A DNA stretch of 64,000 nucleotides from an uncultured Lachnospiraceae bacterium (GCA_910585345.1 CAJUDS010000012.1:1-64000); one strand, 5' to 3'. Positions 25,566-34,689 are shown, numbered from the stretch's first letter. Notes: generated by a model not told the origin, from the sequence alone. Numbers and translations are program-made.

Positions 25566-25630
25566 ACTTATCAAACAAGCGGGCAAACAGATTTACAACA
25601 GACAAAACATACGAAAATCCGCACCACAGC

Positions 25631-25657
25631 AAAAAAAGAATCCTGACAACAGGATTC
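25631..25657 (-). terminator. Rho-independent terminator after hemolysin III
   Basis: GAATCCTG-TTGT-CAGGATTC followed by seven T on the minus strand, about 55 bases after the gene's stop. Confidence 0.88.
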
Positions 25658-25711
25658 TCTTTTTATCTGCGCCTGCCGGACGACCCTTGTCTTTCATACC
25701 CACGTCTCCCA

Positions 25712-26362
25712 TCATGCCACATACCCATACATAAAGATAAAATGGCAGATGCTTCCCCCCATCACAAACAGATGGAAGATTTCGTGCGATCCAAAATGAG
25801 CATGTTTCCCGTTGAAAATGGGAAGTTTCATTGCATAGATAACGCCTCCTATCGTGTAGATCACGCCTCCGGCAACAAGCCACAAAAACGCGCCCGGGGA
25901 GAGTACTGACCAAAGCTGGCGGAATACCAGAACGCACACCCATCCCATCGCGATGTAAATCATGGAAGAAAACCATTTGGGACAGGTAATCCAGAGTACA
26001 TTGATACCCATGCCAAGCAGCGCAATACTCCACACCAGAGCAAGAAGCGTCCAGCCTGTTTTTCCTCCCAAAACGATCATACATACCGGTGTATAGGAAC
26101 CTGCAATCATGACAAAAATCATCATGTGATCTATTTTACGGAATATTTTCAATACTCTGTCAGACACATTCACCGCATGATATGTGGCGCTTGCTCCATA
26201 CAACATAATCATGCTCAACATAAAAACCCCCATTGCCTGAAAACAGATACCGCCCATACCGATTCCCGACTTTACAAGCAAAGGCACAGAAGCAAATACT
26301 GCCAACATCATACCGATAAAATGCGTAATTGCGCTCCCCGGCTCTCTTATCGTAATTCTCAT
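25712..26362 (-). CDS. Hemolysin III family (PAQR-like) membrane protein
   Basis: A seven-helix integral membrane protein of the HlyIII/YqfA/PAQR superfamily; some members are thought to be metal-dependent hydrolases, and true haemolytic activity is doubtful. The 216 residues begin MRITIREPGSAITHFIGMMLA. The conserved metal-binding layout is present: SATYHAVN in helix 2 and GSHEIFHLFVMGGSICHF near the C terminus (HxxFH...H). The start at 26362 is chosen because GGAGG is seven bases upstream. It is monocistronic with its own promoter (26426-26454) and terminator. Confidence 0.9.
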   Translation of the reverse strand: MRITIREPGSAITHFIGMMLAVFASVPLLVKSGIGMGGICFQAMGVFMLSMIMLYGASATYHAVNVSDRVLKIFRKIDHMMIFVMIAGSYTPVCMIVLGGKTGWTLLALVWSIALLGMGINVLWITCPKWFSSMIYIAMGWVCVLVFRQLWSVLSPGAFLWLVAGGVIYTIGGVIYAMKLPIFNGKHAHFGSHEIFHLFVMGGSICHFIFMYGYVA

Positions 26363-26425
26363 TATAACGCCTCCCATTTTCCAGACTGCATAACATAGTT
26401 TTTATTACTACTTATTATATTATAT

Positions 26426-26454
26426 ATATTACTTTATATTATATGCATTGTCAA
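26426..26454 (-). promoter_or_regulatory. Sigma-A promoter of the hemolysin III gene
   Basis: -35 TTGACA (26449-26454), a 17-bp spacer and -10 TAATAT (26426-26431) are followed by a long AT-rich leader. Confidence 0.6.
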
Positions 26455-26578
26455 TAAGAAATACGCCGCCGCCGGACAGACAGGCAGATTTTTCAAACGC
26501 AAATGTCCCGGAATATTTTAGCAGAAAGGCGCTTGCCAATAATCCGTAACGATCTCTATGGCTGCTTCTCTTGCTCTA

Positions 26579-26854
26579 TTAAAAGCCACAGTCTTCTTCA
26601 ATCACCTGTATCTCCAAATAATCAAAGTCCACATCCTCGATAAAACAGTCTCTTGTAAACCTCGCTTTTGCATGACGCTGAAACTCAGCCACCACCGCAT
26701 CCAGCCAGATCGGCTGTCCCAGATCAAACTGGCTGCAGCATTCTTCCAGCGCATGGAATACTTTATGCGTCCTTGTATCCTCCTCCGCTCTTTCGATTGT
26801 CACATCCCGCAGCATACGGTTATCCTTCCAAATTTTACACCACATCCGGAACAT
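26579..26854 (-). CDS. Small hypothetical protein
   Basis: A 91-residue soluble acidic protein beginning MFRMWCKIWKDNRMLRDVTIERAEEDTRTHKVFHALEECC. I do not recognise the family. An excellent Shine-Dalgarno (AGGAGGGCGG) precedes ATG 26854, and the composition (many Glu, Asp and Arg, two to three Cys) is that of a real protein. It is divergent from the small alarmone synthetase gene and stands alone, with 216 bp to hemolysin III. Function unknown. Confidence 0.72.
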   Translation of the reverse strand: MFRMWCKIWKDNRMLRDVTIERAEEDTRTHKVFHALEECCSQFDLGQPIWLDAVVAEFQRHAKARFTRDCFIEDVDFDYLEIQVIEEDCGF

Positions 26855-26950
26855 ATCCGCCCTCCTGTATCATCTCTGTATTTTTATACAACAAGTTTTA
26901 AATTTTTATAAAAATTTTGTGAAATATGCCCGCTTTCTCTATAGATATGC

Positions 26951-26956
26951 TATAAT
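26951..26956 (+). promoter_or_regulatory. Extended -10 promoter of the small alarmone synthetase gene
   Basis: TGCTATAAT is an extended -10 element with no good -35 at the usual distance. The leader to the start codon is about 85 bases long. Confidence 0.5.
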
Positions 26957-27049
26957 AGGAACAGATACTATATTTAGTCTCAGCAGCATAAATCAGGACT
27001 GTATAGCATACAATAATAGTATTCTGCCATAAATAAAAGAGGTATGCAA

Positions 27050-27694
27050 ATGGAATTTAAACCTTCAGCAAACAGCGAAATTGACTCATGGAAGGAAGTC
27101 ACATTAGTTTATAATTCAGCATTAAAAGAAGTCGGAACCAAACTTGAGATCCTGAACGACGAATTTCAGCATGTACATAGATATAACCCGATCGAGCATA
27201 TCAAATCCAGACTGAAATCCCCCGAAAGCATTGTCAAGAAATTGAAGCGGCATGGATATGAATCTACCATTGAAAATATGGTAAATTTTGTGAACGATAT
27301 TGCAGGCGTCCGCGTAATCTGCTCATTCACTTCCGATATATACCAGATTGCAGAGATGCTTTCCAATCAGAGTGACATTAAGATACTTTCCGTGAAGGAT
27401 TACATCAAATTTCCAAAACCAAGCGGTTACAGAAGTTATCACATGATTGTAGCCGTCCCTATCTTCCTTTCGGACAGAAGCGCAGACGCAAAGGTAGAAA
27501 TCCAGATTCGTACGGTGGCCATGGATTTCTGGGCCAGTCTCGAACATAAAATCAATTATAAATTTGAAGGCAATGCGCCTGTATTTATTAAAAACGAATT
27601 GATCGAATGTTCTAAAATTATTTCCGAGCTGGATGATCGTATGCTCTCCCTGAACGAACAAGTGCTGCAGTACAATAATGTACTGGAAATTTAG
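27050..27694 (+). CDS. Small alarmone synthetase (RelQ/YjbM-like GTP pyrophosphokinase)
   Basis: Makes (p)ppGpp from ATP and GTP or GDP. It has a lone RelA/SpoT synthetase domain of 214 residues, with no HD hydrolase, TGS or ACT domain. Active-site segments visible are KLKRHGY (ATP), DIAGVRVICSF, KPSGYRSYHMIV (G-loop) and VEIQIRTVAMDFWASLEHKINYK. A C-terminal helix of about 45 residues, which in RelQ-type enzymes builds the tetramer, follows. ATG 27050 is preferred over ATG 27044 because GAGG is seven bases upstream. It stands alone and converges on dnaJ. It complements the window's cyclic di-GMP genes as a second nucleotide signal. Confidence 0.93.
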   Translation: MEFKPSANSEIDSWKEVTLVYNSALKEVGTKLEILNDEFQHVHRYNPIEHIKSRLKSPESIVKKLKRHGYESTIENMVNFVNDIAGVRVICSFTSDIYQIAEMLSNQSDIKILSVKDYIKFPKPSGYRSYHMIVAVPIFLSDRSADAKVEIQIRTVAMDFWASLEHKINYKFEGNAPVFIKNELIECSKIISELDDRMLSLNEQVLQYNNVLEI

Positions 27695-27785
27695 TGCGAG
27701 CCGGGCGCATGGACATCCCCATTCTCCGCCCGCCGCGCCGTTTTTACACTGCCTCGAAACCCATTTTCTCTGTACAGATATGCAT

Positions 27786-27823
27786 AAAAAAAGCAGGGCG
27801 TTTTACCGTTTCCCTGCTTTTTT
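27786..27823. terminator. Bidirectional terminator between the alarmone synthetase gene and dnaJ
   Basis: AAAAAAGCAGGG / CCCTGCTTTTTT forms a strong stem with T runs on both strands, between the convergent genes. Confidence 0.87.
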
Positions 27824-27825
27824 AT

Positions 27826-29001
27826 TTACTTCCAAAATCCTTTTTTCTTCTTTTCTTTTGTTTCCGAACCGCCATTTTTGTCAGATTCAGCCTTTTTCGC
27901 AGCATTCAGACTGTCTCCTGTGGCCTCGTCAAATTTTCGCAGTAAATCCTTCGCCTCATGAGACAGTTTATCCGGCACCTGCACCACCAGCGTAACATAA
28001 TGATCGCCCCGTACATCTTTATTTCGCAGGGAAGGAACGCCTTTTCCCCTTAATCTGACCCGCGTGTCCGTCTGCGTTCCCGCTTTGACCTCATAGATCA
28101 CTCTTCCGTCTACCGTATCGATCACAATTTCTCCGCCCAGAGCCGCCACCGCAAACGATACCGACACCGTGGAATAGATATTATAATCCTGTCTCTGAAA
28201 AATCGGATGACGCTGTACCATCACTTCTACCAGCAGATCACCCCTCGGCCCTCCGTTTGTTCCCGGCTCGCCTTTGCCACGGATACGCACACTCTGTCCG
28301 TTGTCAATACCTGCCGGGATACTGATCTGTATCTTCCTGCGGTTTGCAATATAACCACTGCCATGACAGTCCACACACTTATCCCGGATTACTTTGCCGC
28401 TGCCGCCGCATTCCGGGCAAGTCTGCACATTTCTGACAGTGCCAAAAAAAGACTGCTGCGTAAATACGACCTGGCCTTTTCCGCCGCATTTAGAGCACGT
28501 CTCCGGATTGGTACCCGGCTTCGCCCCGCTTCCATGACATTTGGGGCACTCATCCTTCAGCGTCAGTTCAATTTCCTTCTCAACGCCAAATACGGCTTCT
28601 TCAAAAGTAACATGTACGCTGGTGCGTATATTGGAACCTTTCATAGGGCCGCTGCTGCTGCGCCCGCTTCTCCTGCCGCCAAATAAATCGCCAAAAATAT
28701 CTCCGAATATATCTCCAAAATCCGCGTTGTTAAAATCAAAGCCGCCAAAACCGCCGCCACCTGCACCGTTTTCAAAAGCTGCATGACCAAACTGGTCGTA
28801 CTGACGCCGTTTCTCCGGATCACTCAAAATAGCATACGCTTCCGACGCCTCTTTAAATTTCTGCTCCGCTTCCTTATCTCCCGGATTCATATCAGGATGA
28901 TATTTTTTGGCAAGAACTCTGTATGCTTTCTTAATCGCAGCCTCGTCTGCATTTTTTTCTACTCCCAGAATCTCGTAGTAATCGCGTTTCTGTTCTGCCA
29001 T
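27826..29001 (-). CDS. dnaJ: Chaperone DnaJ (Hsp40)
   Basis: Co-chaperone that delivers unfolded clients to DnaK and stimulates its ATPase. It has a J domain (5-70) with HPD in KKYHPDMNPGD and a Gly/Phe-rich region (about 75-115). The zinc domain has four CxxCxGxG repeats (CPKCHGSG, CSKCGGKG, CPECGGSG, CVDCHGSG), and two C-terminal substrate domains follow. The length of 391 is complete. The C-terminal tail is Lys-rich (ETKEKKKKGFWK). It is the last gene of hrcA-grpE-dnaK-dnaJ, 69 bp after dnaK. Confidence 0.97.
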   Translation of the reverse strand: MAEQKRDYYEILGVEKNADEAAIKKAYRVLAKKYHPDMNPGDKEAEQKFKEASEAYAILSDPEKRRQYDQFGHAAFENGAGGGGFGGFDFNNADFGDIFGDIFGDLFGGRRSGRSSSGPMKGSNIRTSVHVTFEEAVFGVEKEIELTLKDECPKCHGSGAKPGTNPETCSKCGGKGQVVFTQQSFFGTVRNVQTCPECGGSGKVIRDKCVDCHGSGYIANRRKIQISIPAGIDNGQSVRIRGKGEPGTNGGPRGDLLVEVMVQRHPIFQRQDYNIYSTVSVSFAVAALGGEIVIDTVDGRVIYEVKAGTQTDTRVRLRGKGVPSLRNKDVRGDHYVTLVVQVPDKLSHEAKDLLRKFDEATGDSLNAAKKAESDKNGGSETKEKKKKGFWK

Positions 29002-29070
29002 AACAATCTACCTTTCAGCACAGCACATGGGGCATAAGGATATCTATGCCCCACCTGCGTGTCTCCCGTA

Positions 29071-30939
29071 TTATACTTCTCTGTAATCTCCGTCTACCAC
29101 ATCATCCGCCGCGCCCGTATCTTCCTGTGCGCCGCCCATATCAGGTCCCTGGCCTGCTGCGCCTGCGCCTGCAGCCTGTGCCTGTTCATACACCTTTGTA
29201 AATAATGCCTGGGCGCTGTTCATCAGTTTTTCCTGTGCGGCTTTCATTTCTGCCACCTGGGATTCTGACAATTCTGTGTCTTTTGTTTTTTCAAGAATCT
29301 CTTTTAATGCTGCAAGATCTGTTTCCACAGCGCTCTTGTCGCTCTCGGAAATTTTATCCCCTACCTCCGACAAAGCCTTTTCCGTCTGGAAGACAAAAGA
29401 GTCCGCATCGTTTCTCGCATCAATCGCTTCTTTTCTCTTCTTATCCTGCGCCTCAAACTCTGCGGCTTCCTTCACCGCCCTGTCGATGTCTTCATCGGAC
29501 ATATTGGAACCCGCAGTAATCGTAATGTGCTGCTCCTTACCCGTACCCAAATCCTTGGCGGATACATTGACGATACCGTTGGCATCAATATCAAATGTAA
29601 CCTCAATCTGCGGGATTCCGCGCGGAGCAGGAGGAATGCCGTCCAGTCTGAATTGTCCAAGAGATTTGTTATCCTTGGCAAACTGCCTCTCACCCTGTAC
29701 GACATTGATATCAACGGCCTGCTGATTGTCTGCCGCAGTAGAGAACACCTGACTCTTCTTTGTCGGAATCGTTGTATTTCTTTCAATCAGTCTTGTTGCT
29801 ACGCCGCCCATTGTCTCGATCGAAAGAGAAAGAGGCGTTACATCCAGCAGCAGGATATCTCCTGCACCGGCGTCTCCTGCCAGCTTTCCGCCCTGAATAG
29901 AAGCTCCGATCGCCACACACTCATCCGGATTGAGGCTCTTGCTCGGTTCATGTCCCGTCAACGCTTTTACTTTGTCCTGCACTGCCGGAATACGTGTGGA
30001 ACCGCCCACCAGCAATACCTTGCCCAGTTCAGAAGCCGTGATGCCTGCATCCTTCAACGCGTTCTGGACCGGAACGGCTGTCAGCTCCACAAGGTCATGT
30101 GTCAGCTCATCAAATTTAGCCCTTGTCAGATTCATGTCGAAATGTTTCGGCCCCTCTGCCGTAGCAGTGATAAACGGAAGATTAATATTGGTTGTTGTTG
30201 CAGAAGAAAGCTCCTTCTTTGCTTTTTCCGCCGCTTCCTTTAATCTCTGCAGCGCCATCTTATCCCCTGACAAGTCAATGCCTTCGTTTTTCTTAAACTC
30301 AGACAGCATATAGTCCGTTACTTTCTGGTCAAAATCATCGCCGCCCAGTCTGTTATTACCATTTGTAGCAAGAACCTCTATCACGCCGTCGCCAATTTCA
30401 ATGATAGAAACATCAAATGTACCGCCGCCCAGATCATAAACCATGATCTTCTGCTCTTTTTCATTATCCAGACCATATGCAAGCGCTGCCGCCGTAGGCT
30501 CGTTAATGATACGTTTTACGTCCATCCCGGCGATCTTGCCGGCATCCTTTGTTGCCTGCCGTTGCGCATCATTAAAATATGCAGGTACGGTGATAACCGC
30601 CTCTGTCACCTTTTCACCCAAATAATTCTCAGCATCCGCTTTCAGCTTCTGCAGTATCATAGCCGAAATCTGCTGCGGAGAATATTTCTTCTCATCAATT
30701 GTTCTGCCATGGTCGGTACCCATGTCTCTTTTAATCGAAGAAATCGTCTTTTCCGCATTGGTAACTGCCTGACGTTTTGCAGGCTCTCCTACCAGTCTTT
30801 CTCCTGTCTTTGTAAATGCCACAACAGATGGTGTTGTCCTTGTGCCCTCTGTATTTGCGATAACGGTCGGCTTGCCGCCTTCCATAACCGCTACACAACT
30901 ATTCGTTGTTCCCAAGTCAATGCCAATAATTTTGCTCAT
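29071..30939 (-). CDS. dnaK: Chaperone DnaK (Hsp70)
   Basis: ATP-driven protein-folding chaperone. The nucleotide-binding domain opens IIGIDLGTTNSCVAVM and contains VPAYFNDAQRQATKDAG, DLGGGTFDVSI and LVGGSTRIPAVQ. The substrate domain (about 360-505) has DVTPLSLSIETMGG, and the lid ends in a Gly/Ala-rich tail GAAGQGPDMGGAQEDTGAADDVVDGDYREV. It is 622 residues from ATG 30939, which has AGGAGGG upstream; the frame's earlier in-frame codons are not needed. The gene is third in the CIRCE-controlled operon. Confidence 0.97.
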   Translation of the reverse strand: MSKIIGIDLGTTNSCVAVMEGGKPTVIANTEGTRTTPSVVAFTKTGERLVGEPAKRQAVTNAEKTISSIKRDMGTDHGRTIDEKKYSPQQISAMILQKLKADAENYLGEKVTEAVITVPAYFNDAQRQATKDAGKIAGMDVKRIINEPTAAALAYGLDNEKEQKIMVYDLGGGTFDVSIIEIGDGVIEVLATNGNNRLGGDDFDQKVTDYMLSEFKKNEGIDLSGDKMALQRLKEAAEKAKKELSSATTTNINLPFITATAEGPKHFDMNLTRAKFDELTHDLVELTAVPVQNALKDAGITASELGKVLLVGGSTRIPAVQDKVKALTGHEPSKSLNPDECVAIGASIQGGKLAGDAGAGDILLLDVTPLSLSIETMGGVATRLIERNTTIPTKKSQVFSTAADNQQAVDINVVQGERQFAKDNKSLGQFRLDGIPPAPRGIPQIEVTFDIDANGIVNVSAKDLGTGKEQHITITAGSNMSDEDIDRAVKEAAEFEAQDKKRKEAIDARNDADSFVFQTEKALSEVGDKISESDKSAVETDLAALKEILEKTKDTELSESQVAEMKAAQEKLMNSAQALFTKVYEQAQAAGAGAAGQGPDMGGAQEDTGAADDVVDGDYREV

Positions 30940-30989
30940 AACCAAGCCCTCCTATATTCATAATTAACATTCCCTGTCGATTTAAAACG

Positions 30990-31613
30990 TTACTCTGCAA
31001 CGGCAACCATACTGTGTCTGACTACCGTATCATGATACAGATACCCTTTTTGCAGTTCCTGTGCCACTGTTCCCGATTCATATTCTTCACTTTCCATCTG
31101 CATCACAGCGTTATGAAAATCCGGATTAAATTCCGTTCCCACTGCCTCAATGGCTTTCACGCCGATTGCTTCCAGCTCTGTCATAAGCTGCTTATACACC
31201 ATATTCATACCTTCGACAAATCCATCCGTGCCTCCGCCCTCCGGAACTGTCTGCAGACCTCTTTCAAAATTATCCACCACCGGAAGTATTTTTTCGATTA
31301 CACTCCTGGCTCCGGTTTCAAACATCTGCGTCTTTTCCTTTTCGGTACGCTTCCTGAAATTTTCAAACTCCGCCATCTGACGTTTTACACGGTCTTCCAG
31401 CTCTGCAATTTTCTCTTTTGATTTATCCTTTTTCTCGGCTTTGGCCTTTTTCCGGGCAGCTTTCGCCTCCTCTTTCGTCATTTCCTTTTCTTCTGCCAAA
31501 GCGTCCTCCTGTCCCTGCCCCTGTGCGGAAGGCTCTTCCTGTTGTACAGGATCCGCCATATCTTCTTCTGTCTCCTGAGCCAGTTCCTGCTCCAGTTCCT
31601 TTTCTTCTGACAC
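30990..31613 (-). CDS. grpE: Nucleotide exchange factor GrpE
   Basis: Releases ADP from DnaK. It has 207 residues: a highly charged, disordered N-terminal 75 residues (Glu and Gln rich, then Lys rich), a long dimerisation helix (about 70-125, with MAEFENFRKRTEKEKTQMFETG), and a beta-wing domain ending ESGTVAQELQKGYLYHDTVVRHSMVAVAE. The start codon is GTG at 31613 with GGGAGG ten bases upstream. It sits between hrcA and dnaK. Confidence 0.95.
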   Translation of the reverse strand: MSEEKELEQELAQETEEDMADPVQQEEPSAQGQGQEDALAEEKEMTKEEAKAARKKAKAEKKDKSKEKIAELEDRVKRQMAEFENFRKRTEKEKTQMFETGARSVIEKILPVVDNFERGLQTVPEGGGTDGFVEGMNMVYKQLMTELEAIGVKAIEAVGTEFNPDFHNAVMQMESEEYESGTVAQELQKGYLYHDTVVRHSMVAVAE

Positions 31614-31628
31614 TTCTTTTTTTCCTCC

Positions 31629-32657
31629 CTACTTTTTTTTGTATAGAGTATCCAGTTGATGCATCAACGTTTTCAGCGTATCAACCACCTTATCATAATC
31701 CATACGGGTCGGCCCTATAATACCGATCGTTCCCCGCATCCCCTCATCCAATTCATAAGTAGCAGTCACAATGCTGCAGTCTTTCATTGTCCTGATCGGC
31801 GTTTCCTCTCCAATATAAACCTGAATCCCTGTATTGCTTTCGTCCGCCAGCGTTTCCTGTACCAGCTCTGTCAGCATTTGCTTTTCTTCAAATGTATTAA
31901 TCAGTTCGCTTGCTTTTTGGTTATCAGCCAGCTCCGGATAACGGAAAATATTATTCGTACCGCTCGTATAGATTTCCAGATCTTCGTCCGCCTTAATCGC
32001 GTCGGCTACGGCATCAATGACCTCACTCACGATATCGCTGTGGATACCGGCCTGTTTCTTCATCGCAGAAATCATGGCCAGATTGATTTCTTCCACGGAC
32101 AACCCGTTCAGATGCGTATTCAGCAGAATATTGAGCTTTAACAGCGTTTCGTCATCAAGATCCTCTTTCAGATGAAGCATATTGTTCTTGATCACATTGC
32201 CTTCCACTACGATAACCGCCAGAAGCTGTCCTGCATCGACCTTGGACAGTTGTATAAACTTCAGCTTATTTTTTCTCGACTGCGGCGCTGAAATCATCGT
32301 GGCATAATTGGTATTCGCTGCCAGCACCTTAGCCACCTGCTTTAACAACTGATCCATCTTTTCTTCTTTTTCCAGAAGCATTCCTTTGATCTCGTCTACC
32401 TCTTTTTCTTTCTCCCGCATCATATTATCTACATAGAGACGATATCCTTTATCAGAAGGAATCCTTCCTGCGGATGTATGCGGCTGCAGTATATAGCCAA
32501 GTTCTTCCAGATCCGCCATCTCGTTCCGGATCGTAGCCGAACTGAGATGCAGATCCGTATATTTGGAAATCGTTCTGCTGCCTACCGGTTCTCCGGTTTC
32601 CAGATAATTACGGATGATGGCCTGCAAAATTTTCATCTTTCTTTCATCCAACTGCAT
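31629..32657 (-). CDS. hrcA: Heat-inducible transcriptional repressor HrcA
   Basis: Binds the CIRCE operator and represses this operon until heat or unfolded protein titrates GroEL. The N-terminal winged helix (1-75) includes YLETGEPVGSRTISKYTDLHLSSATIRNEMADLEELGYI. The GAF-like ligand domain and small insertion domain follow, ending in IGPTRMDYDKVVDTLKTLMHQLD. The length of 342 is typical. The open frame runs to 32762, but that would start upstream of the CIRCE operator; GGTGGTGGAG precedes ATG 32657. Confidence 0.96.
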   Translation of the reverse strand: MQLDERKMKILQAIIRNYLETGEPVGSRTISKYTDLHLSSATIRNEMADLEELGYILQPHTSAGRIPSDKGYRLYVDNMMREKEKEVDEIKGMLLEKEEKMDQLLKQVAKVLAANTNYATMISAPQSRKNKLKFIQLSKVDAGQLLAVIVVEGNVIKNNMLHLKEDLDDETLLKLNILLNTHLNGLSVEEINLAMISAMKKQAGIHSDIVSEVIDAVADAIKADEDLEIYTSGTNNIFRYPELADNQKASELINTFEEKQMLTELVQETLADESNTGIQVYIGEETPIRTMKDCSIVTATYELDEGMRGTIGIIGPTRMDYDKVVDTLKTLMHQLDTLYKKK

Positions 32658-32680
32658 CTCCACCACCCCTTTGTCTGTTA

Positions 32681-32707
32681 TTAGCACTCGTCTATTATGA
32701 GTGCTAA
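32681..32707 (-). promoter_or_regulatory. CIRCE operator
   Basis: TTAGCACTC-N9-GAGTGCTAA is a perfect match to the CIRCE consensus. It lies between the promoter (32722-32750) and hrcA, so HrcA autoregulates the operon. Confidence 0.98.
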
Positions 32708-32721
32708 CATCTTCTTTACCT

Positions 32722-32750
32722 AAAATATCACTTACCCTATTTATTGTCAA
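32722..32750 (-). promoter_or_regulatory. Sigma-A promoter of hrcA-grpE-dnaK-dnaJ
   Basis: -35 TTGACA (32745-32750), a 17-bp spacer and -10 TATTTT (32722-32727) sit just upstream of CIRCE. Confidence 0.8.
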
Positions 32751-32899
32751 TTCTTTTTCCAAAATAAATTATAAAAATATTATAAAAATATTTATTGCCG
32801 GAAATGGAAAAAATAATTGCCAATTTTAGCAAAACCCAATATACTGGAATGCGTAGCGTTTTTACACCTGAATCTTTTCTTTTATAAGGAACAAAAGAA

Positions 32900-34144
32900 A
32901 TGAGAACCGATCAGAGAAAAAAGAGAAAAACAAGAAAAACAACAAAAACTCAGGGAAAACAACCGGCATACCGTCCCAAAAAGAGGAGACGGACAGCCAA
33001 CAAAAGACCACCCGCCAGACAGCGGCAGAAGAAACGCCGCAGAAAAAAGCGCGGTTTTGCCAAAACTTTGCTGACAATCATAGTAATTCTGCTTTTGCTG
33101 GGAATCTCCGGATTCGTACTCTGGTATTTCAGTTTTGAAAAATTAAATTTGGAAGATTACGTATCCGTTTCTTACTCCGGTTACGATACGGAAGGAACGG
33201 CCGCATTATCCCTGCTGGAAACCGAAGAAAACATTCCTTTTTTAAAAGATGTGGAAATCAGGCTCCTATCCGAAAACGGCAGCCTGCAGAACGGCGATTC
33301 ACTGGATATTCATTTTATATACGACAATGCATCCGCAAAGGAGCAAAAGCTCCGCATCGAGTCAGACCAGTGTCAGATAGAAGTGACAGGCCTGCCGGAA
33401 GGAAAAGAACTTTCTACGGAAGACTTATTCCGTGATGTCCGCATTGTATATGAAGGAACGGCGCCCGAATTGTCTGTCACACTTGTCAATGACAGCGCAG
33501 ATCCGTTTTTAAAAACAGTTGCGTATGAAATTACAGACGGAAAAACCTATTATGACATAGGCGACAGTTTTATTGTCAAAGCCTCCTTTTCAAGGGAATG
33601 TGCAGTAGAAAACGAATATATCGTCGCTTCCTCTGAAAACGCCTGCACAAAAGAGTATTGTGTGGAAGGCTCTGACAGATATATAAGAGAAGCATCCGAA
33701 TTATCTCCTGAGCTGATCCAAACGCTGGACGAGACAGCCTCCTCTCTGTTTGGTGACGCTACGGAATACGGACTGCGTATTTTCAGTGAAGCAAATCTGA
33801 TGCCTATCTGGGTAAATGGCAAAACAACCTTTGTCTGGAGCAGTCCACGGCTGATTTCCGCTTATCTGAATGTGCTCAAACCTGAATATTTCGGAACTGT
33901 CAAATCGCACAACAATGACGTCAAACTAGTATATACAGCCACCTTGTCGCAGGCAGACGGCGTTGCATGTAAAGCGGAAGTGGTAGTACAGTTCAATAAC
34001 ATCCTGAAAAAATCAGACGGAACTTATGATCTCTCCCTGGATTCCGGCAGAATCATCGCGGCTTCCTTCAAAAACTCCCATATCAGGGATCTGGTTAACG
34101 ATACTTACAACGAAGAATATCAGTCCCAAAAGCTTGATCTATAA
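32900..34144 (+). CDS. Membrane-anchored protein with strongly basic N terminus
   Basis: Function not recognised. Residues 1-52 are extremely Lys/Arg-rich (RKKRKTRKTTK, KKRRRTANKR) and should lie in the cytoplasm, possibly touching nucleic acid or anionic lipid. One transmembrane helix follows (about 53-76, LLTIIVILLLLGISGFVLWYF). A 335-residue extracellular part is rich in Asp, Glu and Ser, with beta-type segments such as NGDSLDIHFIYDN and GLPEGKELSTEDLFRDVRIVYEG, probably Ig-like folds. It is type II topology, 414 residues. The first ATG with GGAACAAAAGAA upstream is used. It is divergent from the heat-shock operon and ends in a strong terminator. Confidence 0.8.
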   Translation: MRTDQRKKRKTRKTTKTQGKQPAYRPKKRRRTANKRPPARQRQKKRRRKKRGFAKTLLTIIVILLLLGISGFVLWYFSFEKLNLEDYVSVSYSGYDTEGTAALSLLETEENIPFLKDVEIRLLSENGSLQNGDSLDIHFIYDNASAKEQKLRIESDQCQIEVTGLPEGKELSTEDLFRDVRIVYEGTAPELSVTLVNDSADPFLKTVAYEITDGKTYYDIGDSFIVKASFSRECAVENEYIVASSENACTKEYCVEGSDRYIREASELSPELIQTLDETASSLFGDATEYGLRIFSEANLMPIWVNGKTTFVWSSPRLISAYLNVLKPEYFGTVKSHNNDVKLVYTATLSQADGVACKAEVVVQFNNILKKSDGTYDLSLDSGRIIAASFKNSHIRDLVNDTYNEEYQSQKLDL

Positions 34145-34175
34145 AACGAGGCGGATGTTTCCGCCTCGTTCTGTC
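34145..34175 (+). terminator. Terminator after the basic membrane protein gene
   Basis: AACGAGGCGG-ATGTTT-CCGCCTCGTT, followed by CTGTCTTTCT, begins at the stop codon. Confidence 0.8.
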
Positions 34176-34191
34176 TTTCTCACAGCACAGT

Positions 34192-34229
34192 AAAACCCCC
34201 TGGCAGCATAATCGGCCTGCAAGGGGGTT
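34192..34229 (-). terminator. Terminator after the DUF6465-like gene
   Basis: AACCCCCT...AGGGGGTT with internal pairing and a TTTTA tail on the minus strand, about 20 bases after the stop. Confidence 0.75.
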
Positions 34230-34248
34230 CACCATATAAAATGCAGCA

Positions 34249-34629
34249 TTAAATTGCAAAGTTTCCATACACATCGCCATTGATCACATAATAAACCTTT
34301 TTCTCTTCCGGTTTTACAAACAGATCAACGGATTTAAAATCCTTTTCTTCTCCGCTCAGGTCATATTTCCATACATCCTTGGCAATTTTAAGCAAGTCCT
34401 CCGTTGTATAAGATTTGCCGGCAAACTGCACGGCAATATTGGCTTTTACCGCTGGTTTTCTGCCCGGCACTTTTTTCTCTGCCACTGCCTTTGCGGCAGC
34501 TGTCGCTTTCTTCTCTGCTGCTTTTACAACCGGTGCGGCCTTTTCCGCCGCATTCTTTACAACGTTTTCTACTTTTGCGGCTTCCGCCTTGACTGCTGCT
34601 TTTGCAGCCGTTTTCTTTGTTTCTTTCAT
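34249..34629 (-). CDS. DUF6465-like protein with Ala/Lys-rich histone-like N terminus
   Basis: The 126 residues comprise a low-complexity helix of Ala, Lys, Val and Glu (1-57; KKTAAKAAVKAEAAKVENVV) resembling the tails of histone H1-like proteins. A compact C-terminal domain (about 60-126) contains NIAVQFAGKSYTTEDLLKIAKDVW and VDLFVKPEEKKVYYVINGDVYGNFAI. I associate the C-terminal domain with DUF6465; this is from memory. It may bind DNA or RNA, but this is inference. GGAGGAG precedes ATG 34629. It is monocistronic with a consensus promoter and a perfect palindrome near the transcription start. Confidence 0.78.
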   Translation of the reverse strand: MKETKKTAAKAAVKAEAAKVENVVKNAAEKAAPVVKAAEKKATAAAKAVAEKKVPGRKPAVKANIAVQFAGKSYTTEDLLKIAKDVWKYDLSGEEKDFKSVDLFVKPEEKKVYYVINGDVYGNFAI

Positions 34630-34676
34630 AATAATCTCCTCCAAGGGCTCTATCCCTTCTATATTATTTATATTAG

Positions 34677-34689
34677 TTACATTATGTAA
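34677..34689 (-). promoter_or_regulatory. Palindromic operator candidate in the DUF6465-like leader
   Basis: TTACATTATGTAA is a perfect 13-bp palindrome located about 20 bases downstream of the -10, so a repressor bound here could block elongation or initiation. The binding protein is unknown. Confidence 0.4.

Larger units (their letters stand above)
24875..25630. other. Gene-free interval of about 750 bp
   Basis: Between the coiled-coil gene promoter and the hemolysin III terminator I find no open frame with a Shine-Dalgarno and recognisable product. Contents are the inverted-repeat structure (24883-25261), an AT-rich stretch (25300-25450), and the two-hairpin element at 25440-25565. The + strand frame at 25026-25301 and the minus frame ending at 25183 encode no family I know and are read through the repeats. 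Confidence 0.6.

Noticed and set aside
24875..25630. CRISPR array
   Set aside because: The repeats here are two or three inverted or dispersed copies, not regularly spaced direct repeats; no cas gene is present.
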